A DNA stretch of 64,000 bases from Catenaria anguillulae PL171. Lineage: Eukaryota > Blastocladiomycota > Blastocladiomycetes > Blastocladiales > Catenariaceae. The stretch covers positions 372,001-436,000 of the forward strand of contig MCFL01000010.1 of the NCBI GenBank assembly GCA_002102555.1, read 5' to 3'. The notes beneath the pieces are model-generated. The model searched no databases, was not told the DNA's origin, and saw nothing but the letters and a program-made list of their open reading frames with translations. Shown here piece by piece: positions 42,126-53,036 of the stretch. The stretch's first letter is position 1. Each line of letters opens with the position of its first letter. Made by a program: the position numbers and the translations under genes.

Positions 42126-43938
42126 ATGAACTCTCGTCGCATCGGTGTCCTCGGCGGCGGCCAGCTCGGCCGCATGCTCATTGAATCCGCCCATCGCCTC
42201 AACGTCTCTGTCGTGTGCCTCGACTCTGATCCGGCCACCCCGGCCAAGCAGCTCCTGGGCCCTCCCGTGGCCGGCACCATTGACTGCGGCGCCTTTTCGA
42301 ACGCGGCCGACATTCGCAAGTTTGTCTCGCAGTCCAAGATCGATGTCCTCACAGTTGAAATCGAACACGTCGACACCCATGTGCTCGACGAGCTCGAGGC
42401 CGAGGGCAAGGTGGAGGTGCACCCGGCACCAAGCACCATTCGCGTGATCCAAGATAAGTTTGCGCAAAAGGAGCATCTGACCAAGCACGGTGTGCCGACG
42501 TCCAAGTACGCGCCAGTCCCGAGCGTGGAGAGCCTGCAGTCGCTGGCTAAAGAGTGGGGATTGCCGCTCATGCTCAAGAGCAAGCGGTGGGCGTACGACG
42601 GCCGCGGAAACTACGCTGTGCATTCCGAGGAGGATATCGCCAAGGCCTACGAGACTCTGAACCCAAAGGCCGATCCCGAAGCCCTGTACGCGGAAGCTTG
42701 GTGCCCGTTTGAGCGCGAGTTGGCCGTCATGGTTGTGCGGGATCGCCAGGGACATGTGGTTGCATATCCGACTGTCGAGACGGTGCACACGAGGAACATT
42801 TGCCATGTTGTTGTTGCGCCTGCGCAGATTGATGGACTCTTGGCGGCAAGGGCTCAGGAAGTGGCAAAAATGGCTGTTGCAAGCTTGTCTGGAGCTGGCA
42901 TTTTCGGCGTTGAGATGTTCTACTTGGCCTCTGGTATGGCACACTTGCTCAGCATTTCTCGGCAAACGGGATATTGGCAGACTCTGACCACTTTCCATTA
43001 TTCCATAAACAGGCGAAATCCTCCTCAATGAAATCGCTCCTCGCCCCCACAACTCTGGTCACTACACCCAAGACGCATGCAACACTTCTCAATTCGAAAA
43101 TCACGTGCGCGTGCTCGCCGGCCTCCCAATTGGCTCGACTGACCTCAAAGTGCCATACGCCGCCATGCTCAACATCCTCGGTCACGTGCCGATGGGCGAC
43201 TTGCAGCGGACCCTTGCCTCTGCCCACGCCTCGGTCACGGTCCCAGGCTCCACGGTGCATTTGTACGGGAAGCCGGGCTGCCGCGCCGATCGCAAAATGG
43301 GCCACATCAACCTCGTTGCACAAACCTTCCCCGAGTTGCAATCGCGCATGGCCCAGCTGCTGGCGGCCGACCTCGGTGTCTCTGTGGACGATGCGCGCAA
43401 CGTGATTTTGCCGTCTGCCCTCCGGCAAGGTGCGCCCAAAGTGGGCATCATCATGGGTTCGGACTCTGACCTGCCCGTGATGCGCGCCGCGGCACATATT
43501 CTGCGCGATTTTGACGTGCCGTTTGAGCTCACCATTGTGAGCGCCCACCGGACGCCGTTGCGCATGGTCGAGTATGCACAACAAGCGGCCGCACGCGGCA
43601 TTCAGGTCATCATTGCCGGCGCGGGTGGCGCTGCGCATTTGCCTGGCATGGTTGCTGCCGTGACGCCGTTGCCTGTGATTGGTGTGCCTGTGGCGCTCAA
43701 GGTGTTGGACGGTCAGGATTCATTGTACTCGATTGTGCAAATGCCCAGGGGCGTACCGGTGGCAACGGTGGCGATCAACAACAGCACGAATGCGGGCTTG
43801 CTGGCAGTGAGGATGTTGGGCGCGCAGTCGAGGTATTACAGGGAAAAGATGGCAGAGTACTTGAAGAGGCAAGAGGCCGAGGTGCTGGGCAAGGTGGACA
43901 GGCTTGCACAGGTTGGGTGGGAGGAGTACAAGGCGTAA
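42126..43938 (+). CDS. ADE2: Phosphoribosylaminoimidazole carboxylase (Ade2)
   Basis: Exons 42126-42933 and 43013-43938 give 577 residues, close to yeast Ade2 (571). The N-terminal PurK-like ATP-grasp half starts [20 protein letters not shown] and includes [35 protein letters not shown] and, across the intron, [19 protein letters not shown]. The C-terminal PurE half starts [17 protein letters not shown] and includes [26 protein letters not shown] and [20 protein letters not shown]. It converts aminoimidazole ribonucleotide to CAIR in purine synthesis in the cytosol. The 79-base intron has CTGAC near its 3' end. Complete and apparently functional. Confidence 0.97.
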
Positions 43939-44170
43939 TGTGTTTTGCTGTGGTTATTCATTGCTGTTGTTGTGTGTCATTTCTTGTCTTTGCTGCATGT
44001 ATGCAACCACCCCCTTTTTTGTGCTCCGTGACTTGTACAACAGCGTTCTTTGGGACTGATGGGAGTCAAGAAACTGCGCCGGGCCGTCTGACATTCATAT
44101 ATGACAAAAGCGACATCCTCACCGAGTCGGCATTCCTTGTCCACTTCATAATATCAGTTCTCCATCCGCC

Positions 44171-45007
44171 ATGTCCCAGCTCGCCCGACTCTGTGCACTT
44201 TTTCCGCGCCGCGTTCCACTGGCCAGGCACAACTACTCTGTGCCATTTGTCCTCGAGACCTCGGTACCGCCCGCCCATCTTCGTCGCTGCTCTTCTCTGC
44301 CCAAGCCAGAGCATGGTTTAGCGAACAGCCGTTAACTGGATCTCCAATCACTCGAGCAGGGCCGGTCGGAACGAGCATTCGACATTTACTCGCGATTGCT
44401 CAAGGACCGGATCGTGTGCCTCTTCACGCCCGTCGACGATCATGTGGCCGGCCTGATTGTCGCACAGCTGCTTTACCTGGATGCCGAAAGCAGCACCAAA
44501 GCCATTTCGTTGTACATCAACTCGCCCGGCGGATCGGTGACCGCGGGCATGGCTATTTACGACACGGTTCGTTCGACGCTCTCTAACATTTCATTGTTCC
44601 ATTTGTCGCGTCCTCATGCCATGGTCCATCAATAATAGATGCAATACATCTCGGCACCCGTATCGACTCTGTGCATCGGCCAAGCGTCATCCATGGGCTC
44701 ATTGCTGCTCGCTGCAGGGTCCGCGGGGCAACGCCTTGCGCTCCCAAATGCACGCATCATGATTCATCAACCAAGTGGTGGGGCTCAAGGGCAGGCGAGC
44801 GACGTGGCGATTCATGCGCGCGAGATATTACGCTGGCGGACGCATTTGAACCAGATTTATGCGCGGCATACCGGTCAAGACAAGGATGTGATTGAGGGCA
44901 AGATGGATCGCGATTACTTTATGAGCGCCGAGGAAGCAAAGGCTTTTGGGTTGGTGGATGTGGTGCTGGAGGGAAAGAAAAAAGGGGCGGAGAAGGTTGA
45001 AGTGTAG
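44171..45007 (+). CDS. CLPP: Mitochondrial ClpP serine protease
   Basis: Exons 44171-44263, 44360-44566 and 44639-45007 give 222 residues. The first exon is an Arg-rich, acidic-poor presequence ([20 protein letters not shown]) followed by SVPFVLETS, which joins in frame to [21 protein letters not shown]. The fold motifs [34 protein letters not shown] (Ser118) and [17 protein letters not shown] (His143) are complete, as is the end [15 protein letters not shown]. ClpP forms a tetradecamer that degrades unfolded matrix proteins with ClpX. Many yeasts have lost ClpP, so its presence fits an early-branching fungus. Introns of 96 and 72 bases are both in phase 0. Confidence 0.93.
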
Positions 45008-45164
45008 GGAGCTCATTTTGCCCCCAATATGCACTTGAACAAGAATACAAGAATATAGGCAGACTTTACTTTGCATCATATTCGATCCAAGAGTTGATCG
45101 GCGACAACTGCCAGCAATACTGGCCACAAGGATGCCACATCCTCTGGCTTGTTTCCCGATAGCG

Positions 45165-46355
45165 TCATTGTGCCAAGGTTAACTCATCCGCGACCAACGC
45201 CTTGAGCACGCTACCAGCTTGCTGTACCCCGTCGGCCTCCCCCTCACTGCTTCCACGCGCCACAATGCCTCCAGATTCGGCCGCTGCTGCTGATGCTGCG
45301 GCCTCGCTTTCAATCTCGACCACTGTGCTCATCACAACTTCCCGCACACACTGCTCAATCAAGGCTTCGCATGCGCGGTCAGTTGCGTCGCGTTTGAGCT
45401 TGGCGAGCACGGCATCGTGAATGCATGTGCGGACCAAGTGGCGAGTTTCTTGGACAACGACTTCATTGAGGAGAGAGGCCGCTAGGTGCGCGAGCGGGTC
45501 CCGTGGAGAAGTGGACCATGGGAATTGCTTGGTAGTTCGGACTTGACTGTGAAAAAAATTGGCGAGATCAGCTCGAACGTAAACCTCAGGGGCGGGAGAA
45601 ACAAAATCATAGCAGTGGGCAACAACATACTCGAGTTTGGCTTGCGCATACTCGACAAGAACGAGGTCATGGACCAGAGAGGCGACAGTCGAGTCAAGTA
45701 TGTCGCTTGTGATTTCGGCAATGTCTGACTCTCTGGTATCAGCATTATCGCTGCTGTCGACTGATACATCGTCCGACGCATGGACGGGACTCTTTTCGCG
45801 CGCAATGCGCCTCGGGCTCGTGGGGATTGAGGAGGCAGATGCTGGTGGCGATGCCGATTTCAGTGGGGCATGTTTGGAGAGCCGACGCCGGGTTGGGCTA
45901 TCCGAGTTTGAACGCTGGTGATGCGACTGTCGATGGTCAAGTTGCGGATGGTGAATAGGGCATGAGCCGCACGTCGCGGCGACCTGCTGTTGTTGCAGTT
46001 GTTGGAATTGAGCAAGGCCGAACGGTAACGAAGGGGTGGAGCCGGATTGGAGTGCCGTGGGAACCAGGATCGCCGTCGGGCTTCCAAGCATCATCGGCAG
46101 AGACGATGGGTAGCCCGGAAAGCCAAACGGCCCCGCGTATGGCTGCTGGAGTTGCTGAACTGGCGAAGCAGCACATGAACATGAATGTGATTGATCATGA
46201 TGAGCTGACGCAAGGGTGTGGAGCGGATCGAGCACGACTTTCGAGCCAGACGTGGGCGACGATGGGTGGCTGCTGACAGGCAAAGCACATGAGCGGTCGG
46301 ATCTCTTGTGCTTCTTGTCAAGCGATGGCGGTGTTGGGGTCTGCGGAGGTGACAT
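45165..46355 (-). CDS. Unrecognised Ser/Pro-rich protein with helical C-terminus
   Basis: From ATG 46355 (MSPPQTPTPPSLDKKHKR) an uninterrupted frame of 396 residues runs to 45165; it stays open 28 codons further upstream with charged sequence, so an upstream exon is possible. The first 200 residues are Ser/Pro/Gln/His-rich with hydrophobic patches (FGFPGYPSSLPMMLG). From about residue 215 the sequence becomes helical: DIAEITSDILDSTVASLVHD, AQAKLEYVVAHCYDF, HLAASLLNEVVVQETRHL and CEALIEQCVREVVMST. It could be a multi-helix scaffold or centrosome/septum-type factor, but I do not recognise a family. It converges on CLPP with about 160 bases between stops. Confidence 0.55.
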   Translation of the reverse strand: MSPPQTPTPPSLDKKHKRSDRSCALPVSSHPSSPTSGSKVVLDPLHTLASAHHDQSHSCSCAASPVQQLQQPYAGPFGFPGYPSSLPMMLGSPTAILVPTALQSGSTPSLPFGLAQFQQLQQQQVAATCGSCPIHHPQLDHRQSHHQRSNSDSPTRRRLSKHAPLKSASPPASASSIPTSPRRIAREKSPVHASDDVSVDSSDNADTRESDIAEITSDILDSTVASLVHDLVLVEYAQAKLEYVVAHCYDFVSPAPEVYVRADLANFFHSQVRTTKQFPWSTSPRDPLAHLAASLLNEVVVQETRHLVRTCIHDAVLAKLKRDATDRACEALIEQCVREVVMSTVVEIESEAAASAAAAESGGIVARGSSEGEADGVQQAGSVLKALVADELTLAQ

Positions 46356-47689
46356 TTGGCTCAATGCTTCAAGTTTATTCACTCTTTTTGTGTATTCATT
46401 CAACAAATTGGTGTCTGTCGAGTCGCCTTTTTTATTCAATTGTTGTCATCCCGAGGCCGTATAATCTCTGAACTGTCATAAACGCCCCATGTATACTTTC
46501 ATACCAGCAGATCTTGTAAGAGGTTTGTGGGTACGAATCAATTGCCAGCTCAACATGGATCAAGTGTAGCAGGTATGGATGTGCAGTTCGCATGGAAAAT
46601 GCATGCATGCAACAACACAATCTTTCAAAACATGGCGCATGTTGGCAGACCGGCTACACCGCCTCAAAATTACAGTCGCATTCGCATCCTGGCTGGATGT
46701 ACAATGCAAGGGACGCTCTCTGTCGTGCAAATATTCAACTGCTGGCGGAGCTGGCGGTAAGCTGACTTGGCTCTGGGCCATATCTTGAACCTGAAAGACT
46801 CGGCATATAAAGGGCGAGTTTGATAACACTGAGACTGAACTTGCATCCAGTGTCTGTGATTCACAATCCCTGTATAAAAATTCGCGCAATTGGGATGAAG
46901 GAGCTTGCGTTGCACGATACCAGTCGCCAACCACACTGTAGAGGCGAAACTGGCCACTCTTACCTCGTCAGACTGAAACTTGCCCAAGCCACCCAAAATA
47001 GGCCCGGCCCAGGTCACTACTTAACCAGATAGTGAGGTACACGGCCCTAGTTGCAGATAGAGCCATAAATATGTCAACCCAAGTGCGAGCACAAGTGAGA
47101 GCATACAACTCGCACCACTCCGGCTTTTCGCCCACATCTGACCCACTAGGCACAGTACTTGTGACTGCATTGCGTGAGCCGCGAGGCACCATGGTTAGTG
47201 CATACTAGCAATGTCGGTGCTGTAGTGTCCACGGATCTGCGGTGACCAAATTGACCTCCTTTCAGAGGGCAAAGGTCGGCCCGGGGTGACTTGCACAAGT
47301 GGCAGAGGGTGACAACGGATACTGGAGGATGTCGCGTTTCGACTGGGAATCGATGCGGACACTTGCGCTGGGAGAACAAATGCGGGTGGGCCAAGCATGG
47401 AGGCAGCGAGGTAACTGCCAGAAGAGAATGCGCAGAGTGGCATTGTCCACGCTGGGTCAGTCAGTCTATCAGTTGAGCTTGGAAAGTCCAACTGGCCGAT
47501 GGGAAGCGTCAAACGTTACGCGTCTGTTGGGTTGTTCCCGAACCATCCCGACGGCTTCCTCTGATGTTCCGATGGTTCCGATCGGAAGTGTCAATGTCAG
47601 GAATTCGCAAGTATTGGCAGCAGAGTCCAGGCCGAGTGCGCTGCCCACACTGCATGCAATCTTCCCTGTACATACTCTGATACACTGCA
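46356..47689. other. Large intergenic region
   Basis: About 1.3 kb between divergent genes. I looked for tRNA-like boxes, repeats and short exons and found none that I can support. Confidence 0.35.
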
Positions 47690-49525
47690 ATGTCGCACGT
47701 CCTTCAGTCGGGTGCCGCAGCCGCCGCCACCGTGGCTGCCCGCCTTCCAGCAACCGCTTCCGCCGTCGCTGCCCGGACTGCTCGCCAACTGGCGTCACAT
47801 CAGCTTCGCCGCTCCGTTGGGACCGCTGCATCTGCGGCTACGCACGCTCGGGCACCGGCCCACAGTGGGCGTCGAGGAGCTCACTCGATTGCGTCGTCAC
47901 GGGCCCCGCACCCGCATTCGCTCAATGTGGCGCATCAGTCGGCCGATGGCGGCGGTGGGATGCCGTACACGGCTCCGACATCGCCAACAACCGCCTCTCC
48001 TCTTCATTCGCAACACTCGTCGTCGCCTGCTTCTCAAGCGCACGGCAATGGCCATGGTCAGCCGTCGCAACAAAACAATGGGCACTCTCCACATTCGCAT
48101 TCGCACTCGCATACAACACACACTCCGGCAGCCAAAGTCAAGGGAGGGCCAACGGGCATGTCGTCCAAGGTTTCCGTCACTTCCCCACCCGACTCGACAT
48201 CGTCGCCGACACTCATGCACCAGCAACGTACATTCCACACATCCACCAATTCCCACGACCATGCTCAACAAGCGCACTCGGCGCCGTCGCACCAAGCTTC
48301 GGGTCCATCCATCCCGCCTGCTGCAGCATCCGTCTCTGCTTCTACCTCTTCACCATCATCCGTTGGCGACTCGCTCGAAGCCATTGATCCATCAATCGAC
48401 CCACTGCCAGCCGTCGGTGCCGACGCGGATCCCGGCTCACCAACAACAGCAACCCACACACCCTTTCTCATGTGCCTGGGCGCCGCCGCTCGCCCCAAGC
48501 GCCCGTCGACCCCAACTCCAGCGACCCCGCCACCCGCCACTTCTGCGCACGACCCAACTTCACTCAATCCACACACGCCCTCTGGCGCAAGCCAACTCCT
48601 AACGCCTCGCCCGCTCGACTGCGGCGAAGACGCCTTCTTTGCCCTAACCCGCGGCCCACTCGCCGTGTTTGGCGTTGCGGACGGCGTCGGCGGCTGGGCC
48701 GACCTGGGCGTCGACCCGAGCCTGTTTGCCTGGGAACTCATGCGCAATTGTCGCGCGGCAGCGCACGGCGGGGAAGCCGACCCCTTGCGTGTGCTCACTC
48801 GCGCGTATCAGCAGTTGCTTGATGAGCGTCGCGTGACTGCTGGATCGGCCACGGCGGCTGTGTTGTCGTTTGATATGCGCACGGGTGTGTTGAAGACGGC
48901 CAATTTGGGCGATTCCGGGTATTTGATTGTCCGGACGGGGGCCGCGAGCGCCGGAGACAAGGCTGACAAGGACAAGGCGGATGTCCCGAGGGCAGTGTAT
49001 CGGTCGCCCGAGCAGCAGCATTATTTCAATGCGCCGTATCAGCTCAGTGTCAGCCCCGATTCCGTGAGGGGCAACATTTCCGATCGGCCAGAAATGGCCA
49101 TGTGTGCAGAGCACCAGTTGCAAGCGGGCGATGTATTGATTGTCGCAACCGATGGATTGTTTGACAACTGTTTCACGTCGGATTTGCTGTACACGGTTCA
49201 ACGCGAGTTGACTGGCCCGTTGGCTGCTGCTGGGATGAGCGGAGGAGGCGGCACAGCGGGCATGGATGTGGTTGCGGCCAGGGTTACCAAGCTGGCCCGG
49301 GCGCTTGCGGTGCAAGGAAGGGAGTTTGCCATGAATCATCGCAGGCAGAGTCCGTTTGCCAGGGCCGCTTCCAGTGTGTCGGGCCGCGTGTTCTCTGGCG
49401 GCAAACTGGATGATGTGACGGTCGTGACAGCCATGGTGGTGGATGCACCAAAGGCGGGAAAAGATGGAGGCGAGGGTGAGGGCAAGGAGGCTGGACACAC
49501 AACGCTGCTGTATGCCAAGGTGTGA
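47690..49525 (+). CDS. PTC7: Mitochondrial PP2C-family phosphatase, Ptc7/PPTC7-like
   Basis: A single exon of 611 residues. The N-terminus is Ala/Arg-rich with no acids (ARLPATASAVAARTARQLAS), a mitochondrial presequence, followed by a long Ser/His/Thr-rich linker with HSHSHSHTTHT. The PP2C domain spans about 300-600: CGEDAFFALTRGPLAVFGVA then DGVGGWADLGVDPSLFAWEL, AGSATAAVLSFD, ANLGDSGYLIVR, LIVATDGLFDNCF and GGKLDDVTVVTAMVV. The metal-binding Asp residues of DGVGGW, ATDGLFD and KLDDVTVV are present. The GVGGWA motif and order are those of Ptc7, which in yeast dephosphorylates Coq7 and matrix import factors. The linker of about 230 residues is much longer than in yeast or animals. Confidence 0.88.
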   Translation: MSHVLQSGAAAAATVAARLPATASAVAARTARQLASHQLRRSVGTAASAATHARAPAHSGRRGAHSIASSRAPHPHSLNVAHQSADGGGGMPYTAPTSPTTASPLHSQHSSSPASQAHGNGHGQPSQQNNGHSPHSHSHSHTTHTPAAKVKGGPTGMSSKVSVTSPPDSTSSPTLMHQQRTFHTSTNSHDHAQQAHSAPSHQASGPSIPPAAASVSASTSSPSSVGDSLEAIDPSIDPLPAVGADADPGSPTTATHTPFLMCLGAAARPKRPSTPTPATPPPATSAHDPTSLNPHTPSGASQLLTPRPLDCGEDAFFALTRGPLAVFGVADGVGGWADLGVDPSLFAWELMRNCRAAAHGGEADPLRVLTRAYQQLLDERRVTAGSATAAVLSFDMRTGVLKTANLGDSGYLIVRTGAASAGDKADKDKADVPRAVYRSPEQQHYFNAPYQLSVSPDSVRGNISDRPEMAMCAEHQLQAGDVLIVATDGLFDNCFTSDLLYTVQRELTGPLAAAGMSGGGGTAGMDVVAARVTKLARALAVQGREFAMNHRRQSPFARAASSVSGRVFSGGKLDDVTVVTAMVVDAPKAGKDGGEGEGKEAGHTTLLYAKV

Positions 49526-49827
49526 TGCAGGAGAGGAGTTTTTCGTCTCTTTTTCCGTTTGGCTTCTTTGGCAGTACCCCAATTCTTCTATTTCCTCTCT
49601 TTTGTTGCAACATATCTTCATTCAATTTGCGCGACGAGCTGCGCGTCTCCCGTTTTGTTGTCGTCGCTTCCCAGTAAATAACCAACACCCCATTACGTCT
49701 GATACATGCTACTCCGCCGTGCGTTGCGTTACTGTGGTCAGTTTTTCTCGCTTGAGTCAGTCAGCCACCAGAGACTGAAAGTCAGAGCCAGTCACAGGAA
49801 TGAGTCAACATCGTCCAGGCACTACTA
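49526..49827. other. Short intergenic region
   Basis: Three hundred bases between two plus-strand genes; the first part is T-rich and likely the PTC7 3' UTR. Nothing else seen. Confidence 0.35.
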
Positions 49828-51459
49828 ATGAGATGCCGCCATTTGCCGCGTTTGCATGCACTCTTGAGGTCAGCACGTCTGCATGCATTTAATTCTTTTG
49901 CATCAATATACCATGCTATACCCCTGTTGCGACAACCCACTACTACACCCACCAACCTCCTCCGAGCCGGCTGGCAAAACATGGAGAGCAAGGCGCCATA
50001 CGATGCCAAATGGATCCGGCCGCACGAGGACATGTTGTGCGCGCTACTCAAGCCCGACGGCGACGGCGACGGCGCCGGTGCCAAACGCACCGTTGCGCTC
50101 GTGGAAATGTGGGTCAGGCACGACGCGTGTGTACTCCCGTATGCCGAGTGGGAGCTCGTGATCGAAGCGTCGTGTGAGTACGGCCATGTCAGTGTGCTGG
50201 ATGCGATCCGCGAGTGCACGCCGTGGTGGGACGATGCATCTCCGCAGGTCAGAGCCTACACCGACATGTACGTCGGTGATGCCGTGCGTGGAGGTCAGGT
50301 GCGTGTGCTTGAGTGGATGGTGAGCACGGCTGGGTGGCGTCTTGAGACGCTTGTCCACCATGCGTGTGCGTATGGAAAGGTGCATGTGTTGGAGTGGTAC
50401 TTGGCGAATCGGGCGCGCGTTGACACGGATCCAGAGTGGGAAAAGAAGGTGGAGGCACAGCATGCGCCGTACATCAAGGACGAGCTCTTGCTGGACTTGG
50501 CCACGGACAATGGCCATGACCACGTTGTACAGTGGTTGGTGGAATATTACGATCCCATTGTCCCATTGGATCGCTGGTCGGATGTGGATGGCACAAGTGC
50601 AAGCGGGCGTTTGGATGTGCTCAAGTTGTGGCATGCGCGAGCAGCGGCTGGTGCATGTGCGTTTCCGGACTATTCCAAGAATGCGCTGCATTTCGCGACG
50701 GCCGAGGGCCACTTGCAAATTCTATCTTGGTGGATCCACGAGAGTGGGTGGGAGCTCAAGTACGACCCCGACGAGCTGTTCCGGTGTGCATTGTGTGCCA
50801 AGGATTGGCTTCAAGTTGTGGATTGGTGGATGAACGAGTCCGGTATCAAGTTTGATATGGACCAGCTCGTGGGCATCTTGAGCAAGTGCGACACGCGCAC
50901 CTTGACGATGCTTGACCGCTGGCAGCAAGCGGGCAGTTTGGCGTTCCCATGCAACGTCTCCAAGGCGCTGTGCAATGCCGCAAGGGAGTCACGGGTTGAC
51001 GTGCTTGAATGGTGGCAGACGCGCAGCGGTGTCAAGCTCGAGTTTGACCAAGGGTTGATGGACGCCGCTTGCCATGGCGCAAGTACGCACTACTTGTCCT
51101 TGGCCATGCTGGAGTGGGTTCGCACGCTGCATGTTGAACGTGGAATTGACTCAATACTCGGAGGCGGCGCTTGACGGGATTACGTGGGATTGGGACCTGC
51201 TCTACGCTGAAAGCAAGGTCGATGTCGTGAAATGGTGGCTCGGAGGATTGACGAGTCGCAGCTGCCAGTCAGGTACACTGCTGATTTCCTCCGTAAAGTC
51301 GTCTCGGTCGAGTCCGAGTATCCAGCGCGTGCCCAGCACTTGGTGAGCTGGATGATTGCCAAGGTTTTGGATCTTAAGCTGGACGAGGATGCTTGGAAGC
51401 GAGACGATGGGACATTGATGTTTGAAGAGTTGGAAGAGTACTTTCGCATCCGGGGTTGA
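49828..51459 (+). CDS. Divergent ankyrin-like repeat protein (two apparent frame breaks)
   Basis: The frame from ATG 49828 (alternative ATG 49981, MESKAPYD) encodes tandem helical repeats of about 33-35 residues with the core GHxxVLEWW...G: ASCEYGHVSVLDAI, AVRGGQVRVLEWMVSTAGW, HACAYGKVHVLEWYLANR, ATDNGHDHVVQWLVEYY, ATAEGHLQILSWWIHESGW, and CNAARESRVDVLEWWQTRSG. I know repeats like this as a large family in Blastocladiomycota; that is recalled, not checked. The frame stops at 51174, but the next repeat (AALDGITWDWDLLYAESKVD with VVKWW) lies in another frame, and the end (RIDESQLPVRYTADFLRKVV to FRIRG, stop 51459) in a third. Two single-base changes within about 110 bases explain this. Role unknown; probably a protein-binding scaffold. 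Confidence 0.6.
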
Positions 51460-51720
51460 AAAGAAAAGCGGATTCATTTGTGCCTGTGCATAAGGCGACT
51501 CATTCTCTAGGCCAATAATACCACAATTGTGTGGTAAATACAAGCATCTCGGGAATCATTTGCGAAGGTGGGACGCGAGACAAGCTGCATACATTCAAGT
51601 CATGGGCGGATCGGCAGCGATCCATACAACTTGCAACTTCGCCAAACATCGAACAGCGCGCAAAGGATATCGATATTCCATCATCGTCAATGCACTCTAA
51701 AACTTATTGAAAACGCAACC

Positions 51721-52497
51721 ATGTCACTCGCTGCAATGGAAAAGAAGTTCGAGGCCGATGTCAAGGCCTTTGAAACCATGAACAAGGGTCCGTACCGATA
51801 AAGCCAACAGAGATCACGCCATGTCTCTCGCCTCCTCACTGCGCTGTCCAAGAACGCTTCGACGATCCGCACGAGTACGCATGGATGATGCATGCAGGCT
51901 AATTCATCTTTCTCTCGCGTGGCACAGAGTACACGACCTTGGTCTCCAACCGGCAGACGCTCGAGTCGCAACTCAAGGAAAACGAGCTTGTACAAAAGGT
52001 TTGCGGTCCTTCGTCCCTAGATTGGATTGGCCAATGGCTCCGCTTCTTCACTGCCGCTCACCTCTGCACACTGCGCTCGGCCACGTGCACACGGCGCATG
52101 CGATGATATTATCCAGGAATTTGAGCTGCTCGACGACGAAGCAACCGTGTACAAGTTGATTGGGCCCGTGCTCGTCAAGCAGGAGCAGCCAGAGGCAAAG
52201 GCAAATGTCAAGAAGCGGCTCGAGTTTATTCGTGGAGAAATGTGCGTATTGAGCTCTGGATTTCCTTTTCTCTTCCTTGTGCCTTCGCAGTTGTTCACTT
52301 TGAATGTGTTTCCAGTGATCGGGCGGAGAAATCGATCAAAGATTTGAGCGCCAAGATGGACAAGACCAAGATGGAGGTACGCTTGACCACTCAACGCTTT
52401 CCTTTGCGACGTGCCCAGATTGACGTGATGTTATGTCACTGCCCAGCTCATGGCCATGCAAAGCGAAATTCAAAAGCGCAAGAATCCCTCAGCATGA
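51721..52497 (+). CDS. PFD6: Prefoldin subunit 6
   Basis: Five exons (51721-51787, 51928-51998, 52117-52241, 52316-52376, 52447-52497) give 124 residues. The product is a beta-type prefoldin: N-terminal helix MSLAAMEKKFEADVKAFETM, continuing LVSNRQTLESQLKENELVQKEF, then the beta hairpin with DDEATVYKLIGPVLVKQEQ and ANVKKRLEFIRGEI, and a C-terminal helix with DRAEKSIKDLSAKMDK ending QKRKNPSA. VYKLIGPVLV is diagnostic for subunit 6 (yeast Yke2). As part of the hexamer it hands unfolded actin and tubulin to CCT in the cytosol. Every intron phase matches, and the whole gene is split into very small exons. Confidence 0.93.
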
Positions 52498-53036
52498 GCT
52501 TCCTCTTCCTCCTTCAACGCCCGTTCCGAGTGATTCCACCATCAACGTTTTGACATTTGCGATCTTTCAATCAATGGAATAATCATGTCCCATCCCAACG
52601 CATCATGCTACTCGCAACATGTGGCAGGCATCGATGTCCGTCGTCGGCGGGCGAAAGCTCAATTGCGTTCGTCTTGCCCGGCCACTTCATCACTCGGCAC
52701 ACTCTCAAGTGCAAGCATTTCCTCATTCCATCTCCTCACTGTTCGCTGCCAACCAACCCGAATCTCGCATTCCCGATGAGCAAATGCGAAGCGAGCGCGC
52801 AAAACTTGCCGGAATCAGAGCGTCATCGCGACAGCGAAGAATGCGACATGTAAAAAAGCAAGGAATTGCGGTGTGCAAGACATTTGAATCACGGGAGGAC
52901 AAATACCATCGACAGCAACGATCGAGACTGATAAAAAGCAAAAGAAGGCACAAGAAAAAACTCAGACGGCACATTACGCACCTCGCCCGAGCACGTCTTC
53001 CACTCGCCGTGCTTTCAACCAACTTGGCAACTTGCC
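52498..53036. other. Convergent intergenic region
   Basis: About 540 bases between convergent prefoldin and Tbf1-like genes. Nothing recognised. Confidence 0.35.
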
